Assembly (NCBI GenBank): GCA_037176705.1
Contig: CM073886.1
Location: 129,548,001-129,612,000, forward strand
Direction: 5' to 3'
DNA: 64,000 nt
From: Molossus alvarezi
Taxonomy: Eukaryota; Chordata; Mammalia; Chiroptera; Molossidae
Shown: in pieces, positions 46,331 through 58,434 of the stretch
How the letters are laid out: every line of letters begins with the position of its first letter
Position numbering within the stretch: the first letter of the stretch is position 1
Translations under genes and position numbers: made by a program
The notes under the pieces: generated by a model
Told to the model about the DNA's origin: nothing
Database searches by the model: none
What the model saw: the letters and a program-made list of their open reading frames with translations, nothing else

Positions 46331-47079
46331 ACTTAAAATAAACAGGTTGAAAACACTTGGAATGTGGTCTAAATGAAAACAATAGCACATCTGAATTCTG
46401 TGTGATGTGTTCTTTTTTTCTTATTGTCTTCACTTCATTATCTTGCTCATCTGTGTTTGCAGGAGGGACCTGGCAGAAAGATGCTAAAATCGTGCACTAA
46501 AAGAATCTTTTTGAAAGACGAGTTACACTTTAAAATGGACTTCCACACCTACATAACAAATTTGACCAGATTAAATTTGAAAATGAAAGTTGAAGAAAGA
46601 AGTGAATTCTGGGGTTCTGTATGCTTCTCATTTTTCCTTCAACGACATGCCATTACCATTTTCAGATACGGCAGCACTTTTCTCAGGAATAATGCTGATT
46701 CTCATTCTGTTCTTTCTGATTAATCCTGGATCTGATTATGATTAGCTAAGTTCCTCTTCAGGGTATTACTATATTAGATTTCTCCCTGTGGTTCCCTGGT
46801 CCATCTTCCTCCTGCCCTTCCTATTGGCCACTGTGGTCGCAGGGGCGCTGGCCCCCACTGAGCGCTGTGATCGTACGTATGGGCTCCACTTCTCGGGGCT
46901 CATTTCACTCATTCCAAAGAGCTTCAGGTAAAGGAGTTCTAGGGAACAAATGTGAAACTCTCCCCTAAAATTCCATTCTACTTACAAACAATGTCCTGAC
47001 TTCATGGCTAACAATACAAAGAGAAAGACAGACAGTGCTTTTGGGCATCAGGTAATCTAAGTGTTTCTTATGTTCCAAC
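46331..47079. other. Unassigned sequence without a gene
   Basis: A 99-codon frame at 46424-46723 has no domain. Nothing else recognised. Confidence 0.45.
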
Positions 47080-47220
47080 TCTAATCTTCTCTTAACCCTA
47101 TGAAACATGTTCTGTTTCTCTACTGACTGTACAGATATGGAAACTGAGCCCCCAGAGGTTAAGTATTTTACCCAAGGGCTTAGAGCTTACAGATAATGCT
47201 TATTCAACCACTATGCAGCT
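47080..47220 (-). mobile_element. MIR SINE, antisense
   Basis: GTACAGATATGGAAACTGAG, AGAGGTTAAGTATTTTACCC and AAGGGCTTAGAGCTTACAG are the reversed MIR core. Confidence 0.82.
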
Positions 47221-48179
47221 TTTTCAAATATTTGTTTCTCAATTTATTAAGACATTCAACTCAATGAATGAAAAAGGCCAATACACGTATCAAACTTCAC
47301 TACAACTGGTTTTCCTCCTTCCTGAACTGCTCGTCCAGATTAAGTAATAAATAGTCAGAGCTTCCATATCTTTGGGATCTAAACCATTTTTCAGCTTCAG
47401 GGGCCATTTCCCTGCAGATGGTATTCGGTTTTACTAAGAGGACCTGGTACCTATGTGACACATTTTTTTTTATGGTCTAACATAAATTTACTATCTTCAA
47501 GTTCTGCAATTGGACTCTGGAAAATATCAACTGCCATCCTCCTCCAGACGCACTTTCAAAGAATTTCCTTATAAATGTGGAAGAAGTCAAGATGCCACCA
47601 TCTTTTCTGTGTGCTTTTCTTATTTCTATCACCAAGGGCAGGTAAGTGTTCTCTTTGCTCATTGTTTTCTATACCAAAATGCTGTTATTTAATTCTTCTT
47701 AAAATTGCATATATTTATTTCTTTATCTCTGCTTCCAGAAGCAAATCCATTTATTAGCTTATTTACAAACTCGTACTTGTTGTGTATGTTTATATAAAAC
47801 TCTAGACTACTTTGTTCTTGCATTTATGTGGTTAGACTAAGATTCTTATACTATTAATAGTATCCTATTAATACTATGTACATTCTGTTGTGCATAATAT
47901 CTTGCAATTACATTTTATGAGATTGAGCCTTACCATACTCTTTACACTTCAGGGTTCTATTGGCAGGCATTGTGGCTTCCTAATTTTTATGTATGTTATA
48001 GTCATGAACACAGTGCTAAATGCTATAGAATATGGATAATAAAGATTAAAGAAACAGTAACAAGAGATCAAATCAATCTCTTTGTTTTACGCCAACAGGT
48101 AAAGATGTTAGTTATAAATAGGACATTTGGGTACATAGCATTATTTTCCATTCACATATTTTTAAAATATTTACAGTAT
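47221..48179. other. AT-rich unassigned stretch
   Basis: No repeat or gene recognised. Confidence 0.4.
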
Positions 48180-48340
48180 TGAGAACTCATAACGCCTCAG
48201 ACACTTTGAAGACATTACATTGAATTCCATCAGAGGCACGGTCATCCAGCACCGTGAGCAGAGAGGAAAGCAAGCCAAGTTTCATGGCTTGGCCACAGTC
48301 TCACATTTAGTGGCACAGCTGGGATTCAAAGACATTTTGT
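48180..48340 (-). mobile_element. MIR-like fragment, antisense
   Basis: AGACACTTTGAAGACATTAC and CTTGGCCACAGTCTCACATT, TAGTGGCACAGCTGGGATTC follow reversed MIR order. Confidence 0.6.
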
Positions 48341-48639
48341 GTGGCTCCATAGCCCGGTGTGACCACTTTTTCATCACACTTCCTCTCTACTCTACCAGAA
48401 TACCCACAGGACTAGCAAGTGCCTTGGCGGAAGGGCAACATCATGGAAGACCACAGCATTTACAGCAATCAGCCCCTCAAGCCATTCCATGAAGCCCAAC
48501 AGACATTGAATCATTTCATTGGATATAAGAAAGAAGTGAGTTCTTTCTAATATACTCACATGTCTGAATAAATATTGTTAAGGATTTGGCCCTAAGAAAT
48601 TCAAAGACTTTTTACATTTGTTCTTTGGCTAACTGGCTC

Positions 48640-48870
48640 GGGAAAACATGGAATGTCTGGGAAATGAGGGTGTTCTGGGGGAGCTGTTGTGTAGGCCAAT
48701 GAGAAAGTTCAGAGGTGAGGGAGTACAGGTACTAGGAATCAGTCTGAAAGGTGTTTCATGTTATAGGGTTCATGTCGTTCCATGGACAATGAGAAGCCTT
48801 CAGAGACCAGATGGACCCGAACACCTTCTGCAGGGCAATCCATCATTTCAATGTCCATAGCTGCTTACCA
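48640..48870 (-). mobile_element. Possible L2 fragment, antisense
   Basis: TTATAGGGTTCATGTCGTTC and CATGGACAATGAGAAGCCTT resemble reversed L2 3' sequence as at 15600. Weak. Confidence 0.35.
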
Positions 48871-48874
48871 AGAA

Positions 48875-49425
48875 CTCTACGATGGTCCCCAAAATTTCTT
48901 GCCCTAATCCTGGGGAATATGAATGTGATGAATTGTTTCTTCCGTGATTATGTTGTTATATGGTACCGTTAACATTAAGCAAGAGACATTATTCAGACAG
49001 GACGAACCTAGTTATAAGAGCCCTTTAATGGTACAGTTTTCTCTAGTGAGGCAGATGAGTAAGTTAGGGACTTTAAGCATGAGAATGATTTTACAACCTA
49101 CAGCTTGTTTGAAAGTAGATGGGCCCATGTGCCAAGAAATGCAGTTGTCTTCTAAGATTTAAAAGCTATCTCCAGCGGACAGCCAGCAAAGAAACAGAGA
49201 CCTCAGTCCTACAGCCACAAGGAACAGAACGTGCCCACCAACCAGAATTAGTTTACAAGCAGATTCTTTACCCAAGTCTGTAGATGAGAACTCAGTTCCT
49301 GTGGAAAACCCAGTGGTCCCGTGCCAGACTCTGACCTAGAGAACTGTAAGACAATACATCGATGTTGTTTTAAGCCATTAAATTTATAGTGATTTGTTAT
49401 TCAGTGGTAGAAGACTAATATGCCA
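48875..49425 (+). mobile_element. MLT1-type LTR (ERVL-MaLR)
   Basis: GATGGTCCCCAAAATTTCTT start, ATGGTACCGTTAACATTAAG, TAGAGAACTGTAAGACAATA and TTGTTTTAAGCCATTAAATT, ending AAGACTAATA. Non-coding solo LTR; about 550 bp, somewhat long for the family. Confidence 0.75.
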
Positions 49426-49925
49426 ATCTTCTTCAACTCATTGACCACTTCCATTAAGTCCATAATAGGAACAGCTTATGAATATACATCTACAGTGACT
49501 TCCATTATAATTACATATGAGTCACATTTTTTTCTCATTTTAAGAAGAACAAACAATCTAAATGTTGGTAAACATTTCTGTCTCAGTAGATATTTGGCCT
49601 TCCCAAAAAGGCAACACTTTAGCTGTTCTTTGAAGTGTGGACCTTTTTCTCTCTCATTCCACATGTAGGTCAGAGCCAAGAAATTGGAAGAGGTTCTCTT
49701 CACTTTTCTTATGAGTTCCAGATTATTACTACCATTACTATTTCTGCTTGGGTAATTGAGACATCTCCCCTATGTCTATACCACATTCTTCCCTACTATA
49801 ATCTTTCCAACACCTCATAATCCACCAAATATCTCATCTCTCACCTCACTACTTTGATGAGTTCAGAAACACTGCTTATATTCTTTAGTGACTTGAAAAT
49901 CTGCAGAGATGAATATACCAATATA
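49426..49925. other. Unassigned sequence without a gene
   Basis: No repeat or exon recognised between the LTR and the SPIN derivative. Confidence 0.4.
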
Positions 49926-50119
49926 CAGCTGTTTTCAACCTGTTGGTGGCGACCCCTTTGGGGGGGTCAAAGAACCCTTTCACAGGGGTCGCCTAAGACA
50001 TAACAGTAGCAAAATTACAGTTATGAAGTAGCAACAAAAGTAATTTTATGGTTGGGGGTCACCACAACATGAGGACCTGTATGAAAGGGTCTCGGCATCA
50101 GGAAGGTTGAGAACCACTG
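49926..50119 (+). mobile_element. Non-autonomous SPIN derivative (194 bp)
   Basis: The left arm, 49926 to about 49999 (CAGCTGTTTTCAACC..., GACCCCTTTGGGG, CACAGGGGTCGCCTAAGAC), matches the transposase-5' end of the long SPIN copy (minus strand from 25440). The right arm, about 50000-50119, is the reverse complement of 22600-22723, including the GGTTGAGAACCACTG terminus. It is the long element with everything between removed. No 8-bp target-site duplication is seen (CCAATATA versus CGTTAGAG). Confidence 0.93.
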
Positions 50120-50139
50120 CGTTAGAGTTCCAGTTCCTC

Positions 50140-51480
50140 CACCTCTTCTCTCTTTAATCTCTTGCTTCATTCTGCTGAAGCAATCTATTCCTGTATTCAT
50201 ATCCTCTACTTTTCATAAATAGATACTTAACTCTTGAATTGGTGGTTCAGACATTCAATTCTTAGGCTATCTGCTCAAGTACCCTCACCGTTACAATTCT
50301 TTATGGCTTCGTGTTCACTCTCACCCAGGCTAACAGCCAACATCTATAATTCTCACACAACCTTGCAAATATCCTCTATTTCTTTTATTTCTTTCCCATG
50401 ATTGTGCTTGTCTTGCAAAATGTCGACTGTGAAAAATACCTGCCACCTGCCATCTGTGTGTTTTCATCTGTGTGCTAGATATTGCCATAGAAAATCACCT
50501 TGGTTAAAACTCAAAGATCAAACTGATCCTCGATAATGCCCATTCACCTTACTATGTTCCTCTAGCAGGCTTGCTTTTCTTACTCCCTAAAAACACTACT
50601 TCATGTACTCTCTCCTTTCTACAAACATTCCTCACCCCTACTCTATTCCTATTATCAGGGGATGGCCTCATTTCATATTTTATTAAGAAAATAGAAGCCA
50701 TTTGATGGGAAATGCCTCTTGTTTTCTCTGTCAAACCGAAAACCCTACCTACACCGAAATCTACTTCCCACTTATTTCAGGGGAGGAAGATGCCCTTCCC
50801 ACGGCATCAAAAGCAAACTCCTATACTCCTCTGGCTCTCGTCCCTTCTTGTCATAACTCTTGTGGCTCTTGCCCAGTGCTTATTCCCCTCTTCCCTTCTA
50901 CAAGGTCATTTCCACCAGCATCTGAACATAGTCTAGAATCCTCCATCATAAATAAAAATGCATCCCTTTTCCTCACCTAATAATCCCATTTCTCTGTACC
51001 CCTTCAAAGTTAAACTTCGAGAGGAATTGCACACATCAGCTGTGTACATGTCCTTACCTCCCACACCTCAACCAACTACAGAGTGATTTTCACCTCATAA
51101 TTTTACTAAAACTGCCCTTATCAAGACCACAATGATGTCCAAGGACCTATTTCAGTCCACCACTTTCTGATTTATATTACTCAGACTTTCAGCAATCTCT
51201 GCCAAAGTCAACCACTCCCCCCTTGAAATACGGCCCTCTTTCAACCTTCACAGTGGCTTGCTGGTTTTCCTCAACTCAGAGGCCGCTCTATTTCTTCTGC
51301 TTCTTTTCTCTTTTTCTCCTGGCCTCTCAACTCTTGAATTTGTCAGAGCTCCTTGTTGCATCTTATTATTTTTCTACACCTTATTCTTGGAGATTTGACC
51401 CACTTTCATGAATCTAAGTGTATCTCCATGCTAATGACACCTATACTTTATCCTGGGTGCAGATTTCTCCTTAAGGAAGA
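50140..51480 (+). mobile_element. Ancient L2 with reverse transcriptase remains
   Basis: The order of blocks matches LINE-2 ORF2: AAAATAGAAGCCATTTGATG near 50690, TGCCCTTATCAAGACCACAA near 51112, CCACTCCCCCCTTGAAATAC near 51209, and CTCCATGCTAATGACACCTA near 51425, the degraded equivalent of the reverse transcriptase [YF]ADD box. Many stops and shifts; no protein. L2 has been inactive in placental mammals for a long time. Confidence 0.7.
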
Positions 51481-51663
51481 TGCTGATAAAGGAAAGAATG
51501 AACGTTTAGTACTTGGTAGATGGGTTGAGAAGGAATGTGAGAGAACTGAAGATTTACAGCATCTCCTGTTACACCTCAACAGGCCCATTTATGATGAAAG
51601 CAGGACCAGCCCTGTTCTATAGAACTATCCTATTGGACCAGATTCTAAGCTTACTCTACCCTC

Positions 51664-51666
51664 AGC

Positions 51667-51705
<39 letters not shown>

Positions 51706-51709
51706 TTTT
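51664..51709. repeat. (TTTA)n microsatellite at a SINE tail
   Basis: About eleven TTTA units grow out of the TTATTTAT that ends the left target-site duplication of the adjoining VES. Confidence 0.95.
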
Positions 51710-51949
51710 ATCCTCACCCAAGGATATTTTTCCATTTTTTGTACAGATAGAGTGGGAGGGAGAGAGAGGAAGGGAGAGAGAGAGAGAGAAACATCGACGT
51801 GAAGGGACACATCGAGTGGCTGCCACCCACACGACCAACCAGGGCCGGGGACAAACTGCAACCGAGGTACGCGCCCTCAGCGGGAACCGAACCCGGGTCT
51901 CTCCGGACCGCAGGCCGACGCTCTAACCGCTGAGCCAAACTGGCCAGGG
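51675..51949 (-). mobile_element. VES SINE, antisense, near consensus
   Basis: TATCCTCACCCAAGGATATT tail, AACATCGACGTGAAGGGACA body, GAACCGAACCCGGGTCTCTC and CTCTAACCGCTGAGCCAAAC head complement. A perfect 19-bp target-site duplication (CTACCCTCAGCTTATTTAT) lies at 51656-51674 and 51950-51968. CpG sites in the head are intact, so it is young. Confidence 0.97.
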
Positions 51950-52258
51950 CTACCCTCAGCTTATTTATATTAAATAAGTTATGTACATTGGAATAAGTAA
52001 ATAAAATATAAATTTGTATAGTATAATGCCTGATATGTTCTGGGTTTTCTGCAAACACTAGTTATTTCTTTGACCTTCAAATGCACTCTTTCCCCCCTGA
52101 ATTAGAGATGTTTCTTATATCTGCTGGCATCTTACAATACCTGTAAACCATGTGGAGATCATAATGAAGTTGTGTGAAAATATGGTGACGTCTTCTAGTA
52201 AGAGTAAGTAGCCAAAGATTTATATTTGATTATCTAATGATATTATAACTATGTTTCA

Positions 52259-52466
52259 TGCCCAACTGGTGTGGCTCGGTTGACTGAGCATCATCCCATG
52301 GACTGAGAGGTCTGGTTCGATTATGTCAGGGCTCATGCCTGGGTTGTGGGCCTGATCCCCAGTAGGGGGCGTGCAGGAGGAGATGTTTCTCTCTCTCTCT
52401 CTCTCTCTCTCTCCCTTCCTCTCTAAAGATCAATAAAGAAAAAATAATTTATTTAAAAAACAAAAA
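52259..52466 (+). mobile_element. VES SINE
   Basis: CCCAACTGGTGTGGCTCGGT head, TGGTTCGATTATG B box, GGGTTGTGGGCCTGATCCCC centre, then a pure TC run at 52389-52412 in place of the usual body. Target-site duplication ACTRTGTTTCAT at about 52247-52258 and 52467-52478. Confidence 0.94.
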
Positions 52467-52644
52467 CTGTGTTTCATAGTACTAATTATTTAAAACACCA
52501 AGCACTTAAACCCTCTCTAACTAGAACTATGTTACATAGATCAAGCAAATAGAGAAACTGAAAATGTGTTACAGACTTTGAGGAACATAAACTCTAATTG
52601 GTGAGAAAAAATGTTTTAGTTAGTAAAACAAATGGAATTTTGTT

Positions 52645-52858
52645 TGTTTTTTAAATGTGTTTTTATTGAGCTTTTAGAGAGGGAGGAAGGGAGGGATAGA
52701 TAGAATCATCCATGAAAGAGAGAAACATCCATCCGCTGCCTCCTGGACACCCCTAACTGGGGATCGAGCCCACAACCCTGGCACGTGCCCTGACCAGGAA
52801 TCAAACCAGGACCTCTCAGTCATGGGACCACGCTCAATCCACTGAGCCACACTGGCCA
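52645..52858 (-). mobile_element. VES SINE, antisense
   Basis: AGAGAGGGAGGAAGGGAGGG, AACTGGGGATCGAGCCCACA, GACCAGGAATCAAACCAGGA and CAATCCACTGAGCCACACTG. Probable duplication CAAATGGAATTTTG versus CAAATGGAGTATTTTC. Confidence 0.94.
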
Positions 52859-52880
52859 AGCCAAATGGAGTATTTTCAAT

Positions 52881-53455
52881 GGAAAGCCAGTACATACTGA
52901 TATAGCCCAAATTCTATAGCATAATGAGGATGATTAAGCTACACCAAGGTCAACGTATAGTGAGATTTAGAAGAGATGCTTTGGGGTTGAAATTCATGGA
53001 TAACAGTGCATAGAAGTGAGAAGCCATGAAGAATAACGGGACCAGTTTTGGAGACACGAGAATGAGCACGCTGGGTTGGAAAATGTATGAAGCCCCCTGA
53101 CGCTACTTCAGCAGGATGTCACGAGGGAGCATCACACAGCCAGTGCTGAGACCAGTGAGCAAAGTTGGTATGACAGTTGTGTGTCTGAGAAACACAGTTT
53201 ATTTTTGTGTTGTTAAATACATTTAATGATTGCATTGTTTTCCTTACGGACAACTACAAACCTGCTTTTGCCCTCCCCGCATGCTCCCTGCTGAGCTCGT
53301 AACGGAGGCAGAAGGCAGGGAAGGAGAGTGGGTCGGGGCTCTTGCTACCCAGGTGCACGAGGCCACGTTCTTGGACATGAGGAAGCGGCTGCGTCTCAGA
53401 GAGCTGTGGGCTAGGAAGATCCAGAAAGATCCGTGACTCTGAGGGCAGAGAAAAG
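52881..53455. other. Unassigned sequence without a gene
   Basis: GAAGCCATGAAGAATAACGG and the following 100 bases hint at reversed L2 but are too diverged to assign. Confidence 0.4.
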
Positions 53456-53469
53456 CTACAATCAAACCT

Positions 53470-53713
53470 GGCTCTCCCGGTTTGGCTCAGCGGTGAGAGC
53501 ACCAGAGAGTCCTGGGTTCGGTTCCCGCTAGGGGCATGTCCCTCTGTTGCAGTTTGTCCCCGGCCCTGGTTGTGTCGTGTGGGTGGCGACCTACTTGATG
53601 TGGCTCTCTCACATCGATGTCTCTCTCTCCCTCCCTCTCTCCTTCCAGCTCTATCTGAAGATAAATGCAAAAAAAAAAGGTCTTGGGTGAGGATAAAAAC
53701 AAAAACAAACAAA
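53470..53713 (+). mobile_element. VES SINE
   Basis: CTCTCCCGGTTTGGCTCAGC head with part of the anticodon-arm region lost, GGGTTCGGTTCCCGC B box, CACATCGATGTCTCTC body and GGGTGAGGATAAAA tail followed by an AAAC run. Duplication CAATCAAACCTG versus CAAAACAACCTG. Confidence 0.93.
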
Positions 53714-53730
53714 CAAAACAACCTGACCCT

Positions 53731-56700
53731 ACAAGTCCTGAGGACTGGGAGTCTGGAGGCTGTTACGATAGGAATGCCAAAATAAGAGAGAAGAAGTGAT
53801 TTATGGGTTTGGATGGCCCGCAGGCTTCATCCCATGGACCGGGCACACTGATAAGGAAGCTATGCAGGAGGAAATTCCTCCCAAATCTGGAGCAGGACTG
53901 AGAAGGCAGGACTGTCCACGTTAGTTGCATTTCTCTCGTTGTCAGGGCCTTGTTGTTATTCCGGCACGCCGTGCATGGGCGCTGGACCGACGTAACCCAT
54001 GGGAACTTCCCCAGGGAACCAGGGAAGAAAGCAGAGGCTGACAACTCCGCTCCTCGGGTGTGAGCTACCACAAACCTAGTGCAGGTGGCGATACCTATGT
54101 TTTGAATGATAGGATGCTGGGTAAAAGGTAAGAAGTTCATGAAACAGGGAATATGAATGATTTTGCACTTTCTCGTTTTTGCCCTTCATTTGAAATATAA
54201 ATAAATCACTATTCCCTGTTTCTATTGTAATAATTTTTTTTTAATGATAATCTTGTGCCTGGACAAAATGAGTATCACACACCTAAAGAATTAAAAGTGG
54301 CGATAATGAAAGAATACTTCCACTCATAAAAATACCATATCTACAATTGCCAGATATAGGTTCCCCCCTTCCGTAAGCTTCTCTGAAGGCACGGAAGTAG
54401 CAGACCTCTGCAGATTGTGTCTACAATGTTCTTCACTTCACTACGCTGTTCCTGGAAGCATGTTATTCCCTAATTGCAAGTGAAGGAAGAGCATTGAATG
54501 GAAACAATTTTAAACAAAATGCTGAAGTGTATTGTGGAAACTTGAGCACTGGTTTTATTTGCAAATACACTGCTGTTTTTCCATAAAGAATTTCCATGAA
54601 GGGCTTCCTTAGAGGGTCCCAAGAAGGAGTGTTAAAACATAGTTCTGTGTAAGACCTCCCCTGACACCCCCCTAACAGCAGACGGAGTTGAGTTTCTACG
54701 GTAAAAAGTCTTTAACTGTCACTAACGACTGGATGCCTCAGCCTCTCCCCTTCAAAACTACTCCTTGGGAGTCAATCCACAAAGTAGCACAATTGGTTGA
54801 GATGCTTGGGATGTGAAGACAATTCATAGGTTCGAGAAATTTGTACAGTAGAATAACCAGATACTGGGGTGAATGAGGCAGGCTGTCATCATGTTTCCTG
54901 AAGATACTATAGGTTAGAATAACTGCAAAATGCCAACTACAAAATAAACACAACCATCTTTTTTGAGCCTTTTTTTTTTTTTTTTTTACATTATTGGTTT
55001 TAGGATTAAAAAACTCAAGTGCAAACAAAGATCGTTTTGGAATTTAAATGGAAACCCTCTAATAGACAGACATTTACGGTGGAGTTCCAAAGAGCGACAC
55101 CCTGCAAGACCACAGGTACCTGGAGAGGAAGGGACCATATTAGGGGGTGTAGGGCTCACAGTAGCCACGCCCACACGCTGGCGCAGGGCTGAAGCTTCAT
55201 CAGTAACAGCAGTGATGCTCGAGGTGAGTCATGCCCTAACAGATCCCATTTATTAATAAAAGTGCAGAAATATGATTTGGTGCTCATGCAGAAAAAAGAT
55301 TTATATTTGGAAAAGCTTTCCGCCAGTACGGAAGTGGGTGGGGGGTAGGGGGTGGATATTAACACATAAGAAGAGGTAAACGTTTGGAGATAAATTTGAT
55401 GCCATCACATCCGCTCATTGTCACTTGGAAAGGCCTTCATTTAAATTTCAATATTGACTATGGATATATTTAGTGGACAATTCAGTCACATATTTGATAA
55501 CCAAGGTCTAAAACAGATTTTTGACAATCTGTGTCTAAGGAAAAGACATGAGTAATGTATCTGTCATCATTTCTTTGGCGTTTGTTTAGTCACATTCATA
55601 CAAGGGCAAAAGTATCCCTATTTATTTACAATCTTTTTTTTCAAAGTCGTTTATTTTTTTCATAAAGTATCTTTATATTAAAAGACAACTACAATTGAAA
55701 AAGACATATTAAACATATCATCATTTTAGAAAATATTATTTATCTCTTTCTGACTTCCTTAAAGATGGATTCTACTATACAAAGGAAAATAGAAACACAC
55801 ACGCACAAAAAAAACATTATAACTATATTTAACAAAGAATGATATATCTCTTTATTTTCAATAAGAGATTCAATCTTCTCTTTTCCCAGATTAAAAATTA
55901 ATCTTTTTCATTTTTATGACCCTGCACAGTATTGATTTTAGAGTATTTTAATATAATATGTAATATTAGTGGATGTTTTTATTTTTTATGAAATTATGTC
56001 TTCAATTACAAAATACAATCTTATTACTTACTAAAGGTGTGGTTTTCGTAAGTGTAGATGTAACTATTTTGGAACATTGACTTTGAAGCTGTAATTTTTT
56101 ATTGTTCTAAAATAAGAACACTTTTAATAAAATAGTATATTGCTATTGCTTTGTATAATATGTTGGTGAATAAATTAATGTATCAAATCCATAGGCTCAA
56201 AATTTCTAAAAGTGGAATTTTAGAGTAATTTATGAAATCCAATATTTTGTTTCATCTAAAAAAAATCATCTAGCAAAGAAGTCTGGTAAAGGGGAAAGAA
56301 GACTGGATTGTGCTTCTTTATCCAGCTCCGTCTCTTACCAACAGTGTATTTATACAGACATATTAGCCAGTGTGATAGCAGAGGAGCCTATAAACCAAAA
56401 CGACAACCTACTAACTTACAGGTCGAGCCCACGTTATCCATCTGCAGAAAATGGGCCCCCCTCCTCGTGGAGAAGGGGGTGCCGCAGACTACGTCACCGC
56501 TTCCCACCATCCTTCTCAACTTGAACGAGGGCAAACAGAGTTGGGTCATTTCAACGACTCATCTTATAGAGCCACAGTGACCTGCTCTTTCATGTACTGT
56601 GGGAATCTTGCTCTTTAAATGACTCAGGCTGATCACCCAAGGTCTGAGGTCACGTTTCACAGGTGTCACCTGTGCTCTCCAGCACGTCCATTTCTGGACT

Positions 56701-57162
56701 CCTTGTCCCTGGAATTGCAGTCGTTACTTCGCCTACCTCTTTGACCTCACTGCAAAATATAAATTCCAAAACTACTATTTTATATTTATTATATTTTATA
56801 GACTTTATTTGTTGAAGCCACTCAGAGGCACAGGCGCATTTTATGAGTAGGCATTTTATGATTAAAATCCCAAAGCAGGGCGCTGGAGCCCTCACACCTG
56901 CGAGGTGTCCTGGGGTAAGTGAGAAGTTGAGTCTAAGCTAGGGGATGAGGCAGTAAGAGAATACTCAGTCACTGAAAATCACTGGTAATCATAATTAACA
57001 ATATAGAGTAATCATCCCCCTTGATTTTTTTCTGACAAGAAACGGACAACCTTAAGTCCCAGTGATCAAATAACCTGCAAATGTAATCAGAGCCTCTGTG
57101 TGTGACTGTAAGGTTCTTCAGTAATGGAAGAATGGAATAGGCATCCGAAGATGAAAGAAATT
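53731..57162. other. Long unassigned region without a gene
   Basis: Over 3 kb with no recognised transposon. A T run lies at 54970-54987 with no identifiable retroposon body. Bases 55440-56290 are very AT-rich. Chance frames near 53763-54140 and 54963-55256 lack domains. Confidence 0.45.
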
Positions 57163-57178
57163 ATAATACTGTGTTTTA

Positions 57179-57406
57179 TTTATTTCTTTAAAAGTTTTTT
57201 TTTCTTTATTGATTTTGTAGAAAGAAAGGAAGTGAGAGGGAAAGAGAGAGAAACATCGATGGGAGAGAACATCGATTAGCCGCCTCCTGCACGCCCCTCA
57301 CTGGGGATCAGGCCCGCAATCTGGACATGTGTCCTGACCAGGAATCCAACCGGCGACCTCTTGGTGCAGGGTTGACACTCGACCACTGAGCCATACTGGC
57401 TGGACA
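57179..57406 (-). mobile_element. VES SINE, antisense
   Basis: AAGTGAGAGGGAAAGAGAGA, AACATCGATGGGAGAGAACA, CTCACTGGGGATCAGGCCCG and GCAGGGTTGACACTCGACCA. A perfect 16-bp target-site duplication (ATAATACTGTGTTTTA) lies at 57163-57178 and 57407-57422. Confidence 0.96.
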
Positions 57407-57422
57407 ATAATACTGTGTTTTA

Positions 57423-58009
57423 AAAATAAGACAAGTTTAGCTCATAGAATTGGAATTACAACAGTAATGCTAAGGTTAGTTAATTAATACATTTATTCAC
57501 AATCTATTATTAAATTTATTTAATATCTATTTCAATTTTTTCTCCCATTTTTGGTGTTGTCTTTCCCCTGACAGCAACTTCAAAATGACTTTACATGCCC
57601 CCAAGTCCATGATTATACCATCTCTTGTCCATTTTCCTTGAATTTATGTCTCTTCAGTCTTACCTGCTCCCGAGGATCAGTCTGCTGCTCCTGTAATGAG
57701 TTGTTGTTATTTTCTCACCAGAATGCATGTGAGCTGAGGGGCTGGTACCCGAACCCAGAATGTAGTTTAAAGTTTAGATGACAAGTAAGGCCAATTGTAT
57801 AGAATTGTGATGCAGATACTGTGGAGGTAACAATTGAAGTTGTGAATCATAATGATTTCCTAAGACAGAGAATAAAGATGAGCCTACAAGGAAGAATGGG
57901 GTTTGAGTGATATCTACATTTATGGATACATTGAGAATTTTTCTGAAAGGATCCTGAGGGAAATTCTGCCCAGAATTGCTAAAATTAGTTCATTTTCTTA
58001 GCTGAGGAA
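57423..58009. other. Unassigned sequence without a gene
   Basis: No repeat or exon recognised. Confidence 0.4.
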
Positions 58010-58430
58010 GAAAAATGTTTTAAGAGGGGTTGTCCCAGTGGTTCAACAAATACGGGGGGAAATATTCAACCTCAGTGGTAGTCAAAGAAAGATAAATAAA
58101 ACCACATAATGTGCTACATTATTTTTTTAAATGAGACTTTCTAATGTTAGTAAAAAGGCAGAGAAATCTTTGTTGGAAATCATTATTAAAGACTATATCT
58201 TTAAAAAAACAGATGTGACTAGCTATGGACAGTTCCAATAATTGATCCAATGTAAAGAGACTTGAATTTTTAAAGAAATACTAATAAAGTTATTCATAGC
58301 AGCATTATTAAAATAGCCCCGCATTGGGAACAATCTAAAGGCACAATAGAAAGGAATTATACTAGCATCTTACACTGGGTAAAACTATGCTTAAAATAAC
58401 AATCATGAGAAAGTTTTTTCAATCTATTCC
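58010..58430 (+). mobile_element. Old L1 (L1M-type) fragment
   Basis: AATATTCAACCTCAGTGGTA near 58060, then ATTCATAGCAGCATTATTAA near 58292 and GGGAACAATCTAAAGGCACA near 58326 follow the L1 ORF2 C-terminal order. Diverged, no frame. Confidence 0.65.
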
Positions 58431-58434
58431 TTGA

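Noticed and set aside
51513..51926. 137-codon frame with a repetitive LFIYLFIY stretch
   Set aside because: It translates the (TTTA)n microsatellite and an antisense VES SINE.
54961..55256. Processed pseudogene after a T run
   Set aside because: The T run at 54970-54987 could mark an antisense retrocopy, but no recognisable coding sequence or flanking duplication follows.
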